Assembly: GCF_003231305.1 (NCBI RefSeq)
Contig: NZ_QKVM01000002.1
Location: forward strand, 124,001-188,000
DNA from: Pseudomonas sichuanensis
Lineage (GTDB): Bacteria; Pseudomonadota; Gammaproteobacteria; Pseudomonadales; Pseudomonadaceae
Direction: 5' to 3'
Length of the DNA: 64,000 nucleotides
Shown: positions 19,272 through 29,445 of the stretch, piece after piece
Layout of the letters: each line of letters begins with the position of its first letter
Position numbering within the stretch: the stretch's first letter is position 1
Notes under the pieces: generated by a model
The model's input: the letters and a program-made list of their open reading frames with translations, nothing else
The model's database searches: none
What the model was told of the DNA's origin: nothing
Position numbers and translations under genes: made by a program

Positions 19272-19790
19272 ATGCTCACTTCAGTCAACGGGATGCCTTG
19301 GCAGCCCGCAGTGCAGCCATCCAGCCGCACCGGCAACGAACAGGCGCTGGCACAGGCGCTGCCGTTCCAGCCGATCGCCGCCGCCAGCGGCGCCACCGCA
19401 CAGCAGAACAGCCAGGGCAGCACCTCGCAGCAGAACAGCGAAGACAACCGCAAGGAGGCCTTTGCCAAGCTCATGGTCATGCTGCAGAACCCGGACGTTG
19501 CCGCACGCCAGCAGGGCAGCATCGACAAGCAGCAGCTCAGCGATGTACGACAGGAGTTCCGCGACTACGTGGAGAAGTCGCCAGCGGAAAAGATCAAGGA
19601 GAAATACCTCCAGGAGCTGGGCCTGACCGAGGAGGAGTACGACGCGCTGCCACCGGAGAAGAAAGCGATGGTCGATGAGCAGATCGCTCAGCGAATGCAG
19701 GATGATGTCGAGGCCAAGGCCTTGGCCAAGCTCGGCCAGCAGGAGCAGGGCGTGCAGCAAAGCGACGAGCTCAAGGGTATCGAACTCTAA
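19272..19790 (+). CDS. Conserved protein of unknown function, Gln-rich N-terminus
   Basis: A 172-residue soluble protein preceded by a very strong ribosome-binding site (AAGGAGGAG, three bases before the ATG at 19272), which argues for high expression. Residues 1-65 are low complexity (Gln, Ala, Ser). Residues about 70-150 are charged and helical (EFRDYVEKSPAEKIKEKYLQ, then ELGLTEEEYDALPPEKKAMV). No signal peptide or enzyme motif is visible. I do not recognise a named family. The LTEEEYDALPPEKKA segment looks like a short helical protein-protein interaction module. It is divergent from the diguanylate cyclase gene, but no functional link is shown. Confidence 0.75.
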   Translation: MLTSVNGMPWQPAVQPSSRTGNEQALAQALPFQPIAAASGATAQQNSQGSTSQQNSEDNRKEAFAKLMVMLQNPDVAARQQGSIDKQQLSDVRQEFRDYVEKSPAEKIKEKYLQELGLTEEEYDALPPEKKAMVDEQIAQRMQDDVEAKALAKLGQQEQGVQQSDELKGIEL

Positions 19791-19936
19791 GCCAGGCGCG
19801 TGGCCTTCCCTGGGCCACGCCTCTCGAGGCAGCCCAGCCTGCCCGTGGCACCCCCGCAGCACTCGACAGCGGGCGATTATCGGGATTCAATCCAGCCCTC
19901 CTCAATCGCCTTGCTACAGGGAATCGGCAATTCGTC

Positions 19937-21145
19937 ATGGACAGACTCAAACAAGACTTTTCACTGTCGGCGCTGGTCGCCGGCCTGATCGCAGTGATCA
20001 TCTCCTACGCCGGCCCGTTGATCATCGTGTTCCAGGCCGCCCATCAGGCCCAGCTCAGCAACGAGGCGACTGCCTCGTGGATCTGGGCGATCTCCATCGG
20101 CAGTGGCCTGACCGGCTTGCTGCTGAGCTGGAAACTGCGAGTGCCGGTGATCACCGCGTGGTCGACACCCGGCGCGGCACTGCTGGTGTCGATGCTGCCG
20201 ACCGTGTCGCTGGCGCAGGCCGTGGGGGCCTACATCGTTGCCTCGCTGCTGATCGCCGTGATCGCACTGAGCGGCGCGTTCGACAAGCTGATGCGCCGCC
20301 TGCCCAAGTCGATTGCCGCCGCCATGCTCGCTGGCATCCTGTTCCGCTTCGGCGCCGAGCTGTTCAGCTCCATCCGCCTGCAACCGTTGCTGGTCCTCTC
20401 GATGCTCGCGGCGTACCTGCTGTTCAAGCGCCTGTCGCCCCGCTACGCCATCCTCTCGGTGCTGGTGGTTGGCTGCGGGCTCGCCGCCAGCATGGGCCAG
20501 CTCGATACCGGCGCACTGGTGCTGGAGCTGGCCGTCCCGCACTGGACCGCGCCGCAATGGAGCTGGCATGCCATCGTCAACATTGGCCTGCCGCTGGCGC
20601 TGGTGTCGCTCACAGGCCAGTCGGTACCGGGTATCGCCGTGCTGCGTACCGCCGGTTACCAGACCGCCGCACGCCCGATTGTCTCGGTGACCGCCATCGG
20701 CTCGCTGCTGCTGGCACCGTTCGCCTGCCACGGGGTCAACCTGGCAGCGATCACCGCAGCCATCTGCACAGGCCGCGAGGCCCACGAAAACCCTGACAAG
20801 CGCTATATCGCCGGGATTGCCTGTGGCGCCTTCTATCTGCTGATGGGCACCTTCGGCGCCACCCTGGCCTCGGTGTTCGCCGCCCTGCCCCGGGAAATGA
20901 TCGCCGCCCTCGCCGGCCTGGCGCTGTTCGGCGCCATCGCAACCGGGCTGACCGGTGCAATGGCCGATGAAAAGCAGCGTGAGCCTGCGTTGATCACGTT
21001 CCTGGTCACGGCCTCTGGCATGAGCTTCCTTGGCTTGGGCGCCGCCTTCTGGGGGCTGATCTTCGGCCTGGTCGCCTTCTTCGCGCTCGGTTACACCCGC
21101 CCGCAAACCGCCCACACAGGAGCGCGCGTCGGCGAACAACGTTGA
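19937..21145 (+). CDS. BenE-family membrane carrier (benzoate/proton symporter type)
   Basis: A 402-residue integral membrane protein with about 11-12 hydrophobic segments. MDRLKQDFSLSALVAGLIAVIISYAGPLIIVFQA and WKLRVPVITAWSTPGAALL, plus APFACHGVNLAAITAAICTG, are characteristic of the BenE family. Many BenE homologues are not beside benzoate genes and no ben genes are seen here, so the substrate is open. No clear regulator is adjacent. It is followed by a tRNA gene on the other strand. Confidence 0.82.
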   Translation: MDRLKQDFSLSALVAGLIAVIISYAGPLIIVFQAAHQAQLSNEATASWIWAISIGSGLTGLLLSWKLRVPVITAWSTPGAALLVSMLPTVSLAQAVGAYIVASLLIAVIALSGAFDKLMRRLPKSIAAAMLAGILFRFGAELFSSIRLQPLLVLSMLAAYLLFKRLSPRYAILSVLVVGCGLAASMGQLDTGALVLELAVPHWTAPQWSWHAIVNIGLPLALVSLTGQSVPGIAVLRTAGYQTAARPIVSVTAIGSLLLAPFACHGVNLAAITAAICTGREAHENPDKRYIAGIACGAFYLLMGTFGATLASVFAALPREMIAALAGLALFGAIATGLTGAMADEKQREPALITFLVTASGMSFLGLGAAFWGLIFGLVAFFALGYTRPQTAHTGARVGEQR

Positions 21146-21170
21146 GTTGGCGGGTAATGGAGGGTGTGAA

Positions 21171-21247
21171 TGGCGTCCCAGGGCAGGTTCGAACTGCCAA
21201 CCTTCCCCTTAGGAGGGGGATGCTCTATCCAATTGAGCTACTGAGAC
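21171..21247 (-). tRNA. tRNA-Arg (anticodon CCT)
   Basis: The minus strand folds as a complete tRNA: acceptor GTCTCAG/CTGGGAC, D stem GCTC/GAGC, anticodon stem TCCCC/GGGGA with loop CTCCTAA (anticodon CCT), T stem GGCAG/CTGCC with TTCGAAC, and an encoded CCA. It reads AGG codons. Confidence 0.95.
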
Positions 21248-21341
21248 ACAGGGGCCGGCAACGGACGTTGCACAGCAGGGACGGCGAGCATGTTACCCAG
21301 CGCATCGGCATTTGTCATGTTTCTATCGGGCATTTTGCACG

Positions 21342-21944
21342 TCAGCCGTTTCCCTGCACCTGGCCGATGACACCCTCCTGACGCAGCACCTCGAACAGCG
21401 CCTCGACGGCGACATCCAGCGCAGCCGAGTTATCCAGCACATGCACCGAGGGATCGTAGGCCTGCAGCCGGGCGCCACGGGCCAGGCGCTGTTCGATTTC
21501 CTCGGCGCTTTCCCGACCGCGCGCAGTCAAGCGCTGGCGCAGTACGCCAGGCAGAACGGTCAGGCCGATCGCCAGCAAATCCGGGTAGCGTTGCCGGGCC
21601 TCGTCCAGGTATCCCCGCGAGCCGTTCACCAGCACCGAACGGCCAGCGGCGAGGCGCTCCTCCACCTGGGCAGGAATGCCATAACACAGGCCATTGGCCG
21701 CCCAGCACAGGGCAAACTCGCCCGCCGCGCGCATGGCCTCGAAGCGCTCGCGCGTCACCCCCAGCGCACTCTCGCCCTTGGCCTCGGCGGAACGGGTTAT
21801 GACCCTGCGGGCAACGTCCACACCGTGCCTGGCAAGCCGCTCGCGCGCGGCATCAATCAGGGAATCTTTGCCCGAACCCGATGGTCCCATCAGGAATATC
21901 AACCGCCCTCTTGAGGACGGTGCGCCGCTTGCGTCATATTGCAT
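21342..21944 (-). CDS. phnN: Ribose 1,5-bisphosphate phosphokinase PhnN
   Basis: A 200-residue P-loop kinase: GRLIFLMGPSGSGKDSLIDAARERL (Walker A), then RRVITRSAEAKGESALGVTRERFEAM, ALCWAANGLCYGIPAQVEERL and a guanylate-kinase-like fold. This is PhnN, which makes 5-phosphoribosyl 1-diphosphate from ribose 1,5-bisphosphate. No other phn (C-P lyase) genes are nearby, so it may work alone as a PRPP bypass. ATG at 21944 is chosen; the frame extends upstream through a TTG. Confidence 0.85.
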   Translation of the reverse strand: MQYDASGAPSSRGRLIFLMGPSGSGKDSLIDAARERLARHGVDVARRVITRSAEAKGESALGVTRERFEAMRAAGEFALCWAANGLCYGIPAQVEERLAAGRSVLVNGSRGYLDEARQRYPDLLAIGLTVLPGVLRQRLTARGRESAEEIEQRLARGARLQAYDPSVHVLDNSAALDVAVEALFEVLRQEGVIGQVQGNG

Positions 21945-22289
21945 AGCCACTATGCTCAAGGTGTGGGAACCTGCGCATTCTAGGGTTTTTCCCTAACCTT
22001 TGCTGCCAGTTACCAGATTTTGACGACAGAGGTCTGACGCACCTGCATTCTGCGTCAATGTGAATCTTTTCAAACCAGTACTCATTTCTGATAATTGGTA
22101 CTGGCAAAAAGCCTGTACCGGAGCCACTATTTGTCACAGAATTGACGCCAAGGAATCGGCGACATGAGGCAAGATGAAAACCCGAAAGCACATTACGGTT
22201 GAACATTTTGTCGTCGCCGCGGTCGTACTTCCACCGTGCGGCCAATTTGCGAACCGCTCCCCCTGAACCAGAACAACCGGTCAATTTAT
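21945..22289. other. Divergent intergenic region, phnN to amrZ
   Basis: A 345-base AT-richer stretch with no convincing gene. It holds the amrZ promoter region, a CCAGTAC...GTACTGG dyad (22075-22081 and 22098-22104) and an AmrZ-like site. Confidence 0.7.
22098..22113 (+). promoter_or_regulatory. AmrZ-like autoregulatory site
   Basis: GTACTGGCAAAAAGCC, about 177 bases before the amrZ ATG, is nearly the AmrZ consensus I recall (GTACTGGCAAAACGCC). An inverted CCAGTAC occurs 16 bases upstream of it. AmrZ represses its own gene in P. aeruginosa, so autoregulation is the likely role. Confidence 0.6.
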
Positions 22290-22616
22290 ATGCGCCCATT
22301 GAAACAGGCTATTTATTCGAGCCGCACCGCTGACAAGTTCGTCGTCCGCCTGCCAGACGGAATGCGTGAGCGCATTGCCGAGGTAGCGCGCAACCATCAC
22401 CGCAGCATGAACTCCGAGATCATCGCGCGCCTGGAACAGAGCCTTATCCAGGAAGGCGCGCTGGGCGACGAACTGAGCATGCGCCTGGACAGCCCAGAGC
22501 TCAGCCTGCACGAACGCGAACTGCTGCAACGCTTCCGCCAGCTGTCCCATCGCCAGCAGAACGCACTGGTTGCGCTGATCGCGCACGATGTGGAAATGGC
22601 TGCTGACGCGTCCTGA
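22290..22616 (+). CDS. amrZ: Ribbon-helix-helix regulator AmrZ (AlgZ)
   Basis: A 108-residue protein, the exact AmrZ length. The Arc-type ribbon-helix-helix domain is [38 protein letters not shown] (about 16-55) after a flexible N-terminus; the C-terminal part ([25 protein letters not shown]) mediates tetramerisation. AmrZ controls alginate or exopolysaccharide, motility and c-di-GMP genes in pseudomonads. ATG at 22290 lacks a good Shine-Dalgarno. It ends at a bidirectional terminator shared with mgtE. Confidence 0.95.
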   Translation: MRPLKQAIYSSRTADKFVVRLPDGMRERIAEVARNHHRSMNSEIIARLEQSLIQEGALGDELSMRLDSPELSLHERELLQRFRQLSHRQQNALVALIAHDVEMAADAS

Positions 22617-22634
22617 CACAAAACAGCGACACAC

Positions 22635-22662
22635 AAAAAAGCCAGCGCAAGCTGGCTTTTTT
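22635..22662. terminator. Bidirectional terminator between amrZ and mgtE
   Basis: AAAAAAGCCAGC and GCTGGCTTTTTT pair perfectly around a four-base GCAA loop, so both converging genes see a stem and a T-run. Confidence 0.9.
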
Positions 22663-22681
22663 GTTGCCGCTATCCCACCAC

Positions 22682-24124
22682 TCAGAGCAGGAACAGCGTT
22701 GCCAATCCCAGGAAAATGAAGAAGCCGCCGCTATCAGTCACAGCAGTGATCATCACGCTGGAGCCCATGGCCGGATCGCGCCCCAGGCGGGTCAGCGTCA
22801 TTGGAATCAAGACCCCCATCAGGGCCGCCAGCAACAGGTTGAGGGTCATGGCCGCCGTCATCACCAGGCCCAATGACCAACTGCCGTAGAGCATGAATGC
22901 CACTGCGCCGATCACCCCACCCCATATCAGGCCGTTGAGCAGTGAAACCGCCAACTCCTTGCGCATGAGGCGGCTGGTGTTGCCCGGCGACACCTGGTCC
23001 AGTGCCATCGCGCGCACGATCATGGTGATGGTCTGGTTGCCCGAGTTACCACCGATACCGGCAACGATGGGCATCAGCGCAGCCAGGGCCACCAGTTTCT
23101 CGATCGAGCCTTCGAACAGACCGATCACCCGGGACGCCAGGAAGGCGGTGATCAGGTTGATGGCCAGCCAGGCCCAACGGTTGCGCAGCGAGCGCCAGAC
23201 CGAGGCGAAGATGTCTTCCTCTTCGCGCAGACCTGCCATGTTGAGCACTTCGCTCTCGCTCTCCTCACGGATCAGGTCGACCATTTCATCAATGGTCAGT
23301 CGGCCGATCAGGCGCTCGTTCTTGTCCACTACCGGCGCGGACACCAGGTCATAACGCTCGAATGCCAGGGCCGCGTCATAGGCATCTTCCTCGGGGTGGA
23401 ACACCACCGGGTCATTGGCCATGACTTCCGCGACTTTCTTGTCCGGGTCGTTGACCAGCAGCCGCTTGATGGGCAGCACGCCCTTGAGCATGCCGTCGTA
23501 GTCGACCACGAACAGCTTGTCGGTGTGCCCCGGCAGCTCTTTGAGCCGACGCAGGTAGCGCAGTACCACTTCCAGGCTGACGTCTTCGCGGATGGTCACC
23601 ATCTCGAAGTCCATCAGTGCACCGACCTGCTCCTCGTCATAGCTCAGCGCCGAACGCACGCGCTCACGTTGCTGGGCATCGAGGCTTTCCATCAATTCAT
23701 GGACAACGTCTCGCGGCAACTCCGGCGCCAGGTCGGCGAGTTCGTCGGCGTCCATTTCCTTGGCGGCGGCGAGCAGTTCGTGATCGTCCATGTCGGCGAT
23801 CAGGGACTGGCGGACGGCGTCGGAAACTTCCAGCAGGATGTCGCCATCACGATCCGAGCGCACCAGCTGCCAGACCGTCAAGCGGTCTTCCAGCGGCAAT
23901 GCTTCGAGGATGTAGGCGATGTCGGCGAGGTGCAGGTCATCGAGCTTGCGCTGCAGCTCGACGAGGTTCTGCCGGTGGACGAGGTTTTCCACGAGGTCGT
24001 GGTGATGACCTTCCTGACGGTGCGTCAGGTCCTCAACCACCCGCTGGCGCTGCAGCAGTTCGATCACCTGGGCAAGGCGATCCTGCAGGCTGTCTTGAGC
24101 TTTCTTTACTTCTACTTCGGTCAT
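22682..24124 (-). CDS. mgtE: Magnesium transporter MgtE
   Basis: A 480-residue MgtE. The cytosolic N domain (about 30-130, HLADIAYILEALPLEDRLTVW) and paired CBS domains (about 135-265, MVTIREDVSLEVVLRYLRRL, VDKNERLIGRLTIDEMVDLI) sense Mg2+. They are followed by a plug helix and five membrane helices (WAWLAINLITAFLASRVIG onward, with IVAGIGGNSGNQTITMIVRAM lining the pore). ATG at 24124 gives the family length; upstream in-frame codons look non-coding. Confidence 0.95.
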   Translation of the reverse strand: MTEVEVKKAQDSLQDRLAQVIELLQRQRVVEDLTHRQEGHHHDLVENLVHRQNLVELQRKLDDLHLADIAYILEALPLEDRLTVWQLVRSDRDGDILLEVSDAVRQSLIADMDDHELLAAAKEMDADELADLAPELPRDVVHELMESLDAQQRERVRSALSYDEEQVGALMDFEMVTIREDVSLEVVLRYLRRLKELPGHTDKLFVVDYDGMLKGVLPIKRLLVNDPDKKVAEVMANDPVVFHPEEDAYDAALAFERYDLVSAPVVDKNERLIGRLTIDEMVDLIREESESEVLNMAGLREEEDIFASVWRSLRNRWAWLAINLITAFLASRVIGLFEGSIEKLVALAALMPIVAGIGGNSGNQTITMIVRAMALDQVSPGNTSRLMRKELAVSLLNGLIWGGVIGAVAFMLYGSWSLGLVMTAAMTLNLLLAALMGVLIPMTLTRLGRDPAMGSSVMITAVTDSGGFFIFLGLATLFLL

Positions 24125-24500
24125 AGGCGAACTCCACCCCCAGCAGCGGAGCACGCCGGGAGAATCAATCGATCAGATCTTGCTGCATGAAGCGTGTTAG
24201 GGAGTAACTACTGGGTAAGTCCATGGTGGTATTCCACAAGCCCCGGCGGGGCTGACGGGCGCAATCATACACGGTGTCAGCTGTCGGATCGCTTAAAATT
24301 TTGGCCAGAACAATCGTTTGCGCAATAAAGCTGTGACAACACTCGAAGCCAACAGTGCGACGGCCTGAGGCTTGCAAAAATCACATGCAAATAAGGGCTG
24401 TTCGGGATCGGGCTATCAACGTGAGTCTAGTCGCGCGTGGACAGAATCAGTAAATGCCGAAAAAGAAAAAGCCCGCTTTAATAAGCAGGCTTTTCAGGTA
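24125..24500. other. mgtE leader and tRNA-cluster downstream region
   Basis: A 376-base stretch with no supported gene. Next to mgtE it contains a GC-rich hairpin on the minus strand (AGCCCC-GCC-GGGGCT, about 24239-24253) in the presumed mgtE leader. At the far end is the terminator of the tRNA cluster. No known Mg2+ riboswitch pattern was recognised. Confidence 0.6.
24461..24494 (-). terminator. Terminator of the tRNA-Ser/tRNA-Arg cluster
   Basis: On the minus strand AAGCCTGCTT and AAGCGGGCTT pair (one G-U) with a four-base loop, followed by TTTTTCTTTTT, just after the last tRNA-Arg. Confidence 0.85.
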
Positions 24501-24577
24501 TGGCGGACTCAGGAGGATTCGAACCTCCGACCGCTCGGTTCGTAGCCGAGTACTCTATCCAGCTGAGCTATGAGTCC
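24501..24577 (-). tRNA. tRNA-Arg (anticodon ACG), copy 3
   Basis: Full cloverleaf: acceptor GGACTCA/TGAGTCC, anticodon loop CTACGAA (ACG), T loop TTCGAAT, encoded CCA. A34 should be edited to inosine to read CGU, CGC and CGA. Sequence identical to the two upstream copies. Confidence 0.97.
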
Positions 24578-24648
24578 GTGATTGGTAGTTTTATGCCAGA
24601 TTACCACTGGCCTTGAAATCGCCTTGCAAGCAAAGCCACTTCAATAAG

Positions 24649-24725
24649 TGGCGGACTCAGGAGGATTCGAACCTCCGACCGCTCGGTTCGTAGCCGAGTA
24701 CTCTATCCAGCTGAGCTATGAGTCC
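24649..24725 (-). tRNA. tRNA-Arg (anticodon ACG), copy 2
   Basis: Identical 77-base tRNA to its neighbours, about 71 bases from copy 3, with the same anticodon loop CTACGAA and encoded CCA. Confidence 0.97.
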
Positions 24726-24797
24726 GTAGTTGGTATTTTTAGACCAGATCACCACTGGTTGAATGAACTGCTTTGAAGATCAAAACCGCCCATTAAA

Positions 24798-24874
24798 TGG
24801 CGGACTCAGGAGGATTCGAACCTCCGACCGCTCGGTTCGTAGCCGAGTACTCTATCCAGCTGAGCTATGAGTCC
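24798..24874 (-). tRNA. tRNA-Arg (anticodon ACG), copy 1
   Basis: Identical 77-base tRNA to the other two copies; first of the three after tRNA-Ser in the direction of transcription. Confidence 0.97.
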
Positions 24875-24980
24875 GTGTCTTGCCGCGCATTATAGGTCGC
24901 TGAAACATTTTTGCAAGAACTTTTTCGTTTAAAATCAACTACTTAGCGTTCTTACCGTTTACAGCGCCCTACGCAAATAA

Positions 24981-25071
24981 TGGCGGTGAAGGGGGGATTC
25001 GAACCCCCGATACCCTTATGAGGTATACTCCCTTAGCAGGGGAGCGCCTTCGGCCACTCGGCCACCTCACC
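24981..25071 (-). tRNA. tRNA-Ser (anticodon GCT)
   Basis: A 91-base class II tRNA with a long variable arm (about AGTATACCTCATAAGGGTAT), acceptor beginning GGTGAGG, anticodon stem CTCCC/GGGAG with loop CTGCTAA (anticodon GCT), T loop TTCGAAT and encoded CCA. Reads AGU/AGC. It leads the minus-strand tRNA cluster and follows csrA. Confidence 0.96.
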
Positions 25072-25143
25072 GCAACACGAGGCGAATATTAAACACACCC
25101 TTCCTCGTTTGCAACCCTTTTTTTGAAAAAAACTTCAAAAAAA

Positions 25144-25332
25144 TTAAAGGCTTGGCTCCTCGTCCTTCTCTTTCTTGATCCGCAGGTAGATTTCCTCGCG
25201 GTGAACGGCCACTTCTTTTGGCGCGCTCACGCCGATACGCACCTGGTTGCCTTTGACACCCAGGACCGTCACGGTGATCTCACCGTCACCAATGATCAGG
25301 CTCTCGGCGCACCGACGAGTCAGAATCAGCAT
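25144..25332 (-). CDS. csrA: Carbon storage regulator CsrA/RsmA
   Basis: A 62-residue Csr[53 protein letters not shown], with the RNA-binding Leu4 and Arg44 regions intact. It binds GGA motifs in mRNA leaders and represses or stabilises translation, counteracted by small RNAs of the RsmY/Z type. The ATG at 25332 has AGGAG seven bases upstream, itself a GGA that might serve autoregulation. The order alaS-lysC-csrA-tRNA-Ser is the same as in P. aeruginosa. Confidence 0.97.
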   Translation of the reverse strand: MLILTRRCAESLIIGDGEITVTVLGVKGNQVRIGVSAPKEVAVHREEIYLRIKKEKDEEPSL

Positions 25333-25464
25333 AGTTTTCTCCTCACATGTAACTTCAGGGACAACAGTCTTTGATTAAGCAGGGCCCGGCCGGGGACGAC
25401 GGCACTGGCCCGAACAAACCGCCTGTAACACCTGGACAAGGGTGCGACCGGCAGCCAGAAACGC

Positions 25465-25490
25465 GAAGGGCGCGGCAAGCCGCGCCCTTC
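25465..25490 (-). terminator. Hairpin after lysC
   Basis: GAAGGGCGCGG and CCGCGCCCTTC form an 11-bp stem with a four-base loop, 11 bases past the lysC stop. The T-run is short, so it may act with csrA's own upstream sequence rather than as a full stop. Confidence 0.65.
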
Positions 25491-25501
25491 CAGGCAACGT
25501 C

Positions 25502-25996
25502 TTACTCGCCCTGTCGGGCAGGAGCATCGAGCTCGAACGCGGTGTGCAGCGCGCGAACGGCCAGCTCCAGGTACTTCTCTTCGATCACTACCGAGACCTT
25601 GATCTCGGAAGTGGAGATCATCTGGATGTTGATGCTCTCCTTGGCCAGGGCTTCGAACATGCGGCTGGCAACACCCGCGTGCGAACGCATGCCAACGCCA
25701 ACGATCGACACCTTGGCGATCTTGGTATCACCCACCACTTCACGCGCGCCGATCTCACGGGCGGTGTTCTCCAGCACGCTCAACGCCTTCTCGTACTCGT
25801 TGCGGTGCACGGTGAAGGTGAAGTCGGTGGTGTTATCGTGCGAAACGTTCTGCACGATCATGTCGACTTCGATGTTCGCCGCGCTGATCGGGCCGAGGAT
25901 CTTGAAAGCAACGCCAGGAGTGTCCGGGACGCCACGAATGGTCAGCTTGGCCTCATCACGGTTGAAGGCGATACCGGAAATGATTGGCTGTTCCAT
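25502..25996 (-). CDS. Aspartate kinase beta chain (internal start within lysC)
   Basis: In the lysC frame an ATG at 25996 (MEQPIISGIAFNRDEAKL) is preceded by GAGG five bases upstream. It would give a 164-residue product consisting of the two ACT domains only. Such in-frame beta subunits are established for the alpha2beta2 aspartokinases of Bacillus and Corynebacterium. The position, directly before the first ACT domain, fits. Production here is inferred. Confidence 0.6.
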   Translation of the reverse strand: MEQPIISGIAFNRDEAKLTIRGVPDTPGVAFKILGPISAANIEVDMIVQNVSHDNTTDFTFTVHRNEYEKALSVLENTAREIGAREVVGDTKIAKVSIVGVGMRSHAGVASRMFEALAKESINIQMISTSEIKVSVVIEEKYLELAVRALHTAFELDAPARQGE

Positions 25997-26737
25997 GGAT
26001 TCCTCTTCATCAATGGTAATGAGGGTACCCGGACCCTCCTTGAAGCTGTGCAGCACGCGCAGCGGGACGTTGTACTTGCCGGCGAACTCCACCGAACGGA
26101 TCTGCAGCACCTTGGAGCCGAGGCTGGCCATTTCCAGCATCTCCTCGAAGGTGATCTTCTCCAGGCGCTGGGCCTGGGGCACGACACGCGGGTCGGTGGT
26201 GTAGACGCCATCGACATCGGTGTAGATCTGGCATTCGTCGGCCTTCAGGGCCGCTGCCAGTGCCACACCGGTGGTGTCGGAGCCACCACGGCCGAGCGTG
26301 GTGATGTTGCCGTGCTCGTCAACGCCCTGGAAACCTGCCACCACGACCACGCGGCCGGCCTTGAGGTCGGCGCGGATCTTCTGGTCGTCGATCTGCAGGA
26401 TGCGCGCCTTGTTGTGCGCGCTGTCGGTGAGGATGCGCACCTGGTTGCCGGTGTACGACACCGCAGGCACGCCACGCTTCATCAACGCCATGGTCAACAG
26501 GGCGATGGTGACCTGCTCACCGGTCGAAACAATCACGTCCAGCTCGCGAGGCTCTGGCTTGTCGGTAATCTGCTTGGCCAGGTCGATCAGGCGATTGGTT
26601 TCGCCGCTCATGGCCGACAGCACCACCACCAGGTCAGTGCCTTGCTCACGGAATTTCTTGACCTTGTCGGCTACCTGCTCGATCCGCTCGATGGAACCGA
26701 CAGAGGTACCGCCAAATTTCTGTACGATCAACGCCAT
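25502..26737 (-). CDS. lysC: Aspartate kinase LysC (alpha chain)
   Basis: A 411-residue aspartokinase, first enzyme of the Asp-family (Lys/Thr/Met) pathway. MALIVQKFGGTSVGS is the ATP-site lysine motif; TLGRGGSDTTGVALA is the kinase core. Two C-terminal ACT domains (about 265-411, LTIRGVPDTPGVAFKIL and VSIVGVGMRSHAGVASRMF) bind the feedback inhibitors Lys/Thr. It is of the short alpha2beta2 class; an internal start with a ribosome-binding site lies at 25996. Located between alaS and csrA. Confidence 0.97.
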   Translation of the reverse strand: MALIVQKFGGTSVGSIERIEQVADKVKKFREQGTDLVVVLSAMSGETNRLIDLAKQITDKPEPRELDVIVSTGEQVTIALLTMALMKRGVPAVSYTGNQVRILTDSAHNKARILQIDDQKIRADLKAGRVVVVAGFQGVDEHGNITTLGRGGSDTTGVALAAALKADECQIYTDVDGVYTTDPRVVPQAQRLEKITFEEMLEMASLGSKVLQIRSVEFAGKYNVPLRVLHSFKEGPGTLITIDEEESMEQPIISGIAFNRDEAKLTIRGVPDTPGVAFKILGPISAANIEVDMIVQNVSHDNTTDFTFTVHRNEYEKALSVLENTAREIGAREVVGDTKIAKVSIVGVGMRSHAGVASRMFEALAKESINIQMISTSEIKVSVVIEEKYLELAVRALHTAFELDAPARQGE

Positions 26738-26787
26738 TTCAAAGGTGCCTCAGCCCCAAGGGGCCCCAAAAAACAATCCAACATGAA

Positions 26788-26814
26788 GCGACCGCCGACT
26801 AGACCGACGGTCGC
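26788..26814 (-). terminator. Possible terminator or intercistronic hairpin after alaS
   Basis: GCGACCG and CGGTCGC form a seven-base-pair stem with a 13-base loop in the 83-base gap between alaS and lysC. A TTTTTT lies 20 bases further on, so function as a terminator is uncertain. Confidence 0.4.
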
Positions 26815-26820
26815 CTCATC

Positions 26821-29445
<2,625 letters not shown>

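Noticed and set aside
22682..24124. Known Mg2+ riboswitch upstream of mgtE
   Set aside because: Only a simple hairpin was found; I could not match the conserved bases of the M-box or other known classes by eye.
24501..24874. Tandem tRNA-Arg repeats considered as an integration hot spot
   Set aside because: No integrase gene, direct attachment repeat or foreign-looking DNA is next to them; the flanks are core genes.
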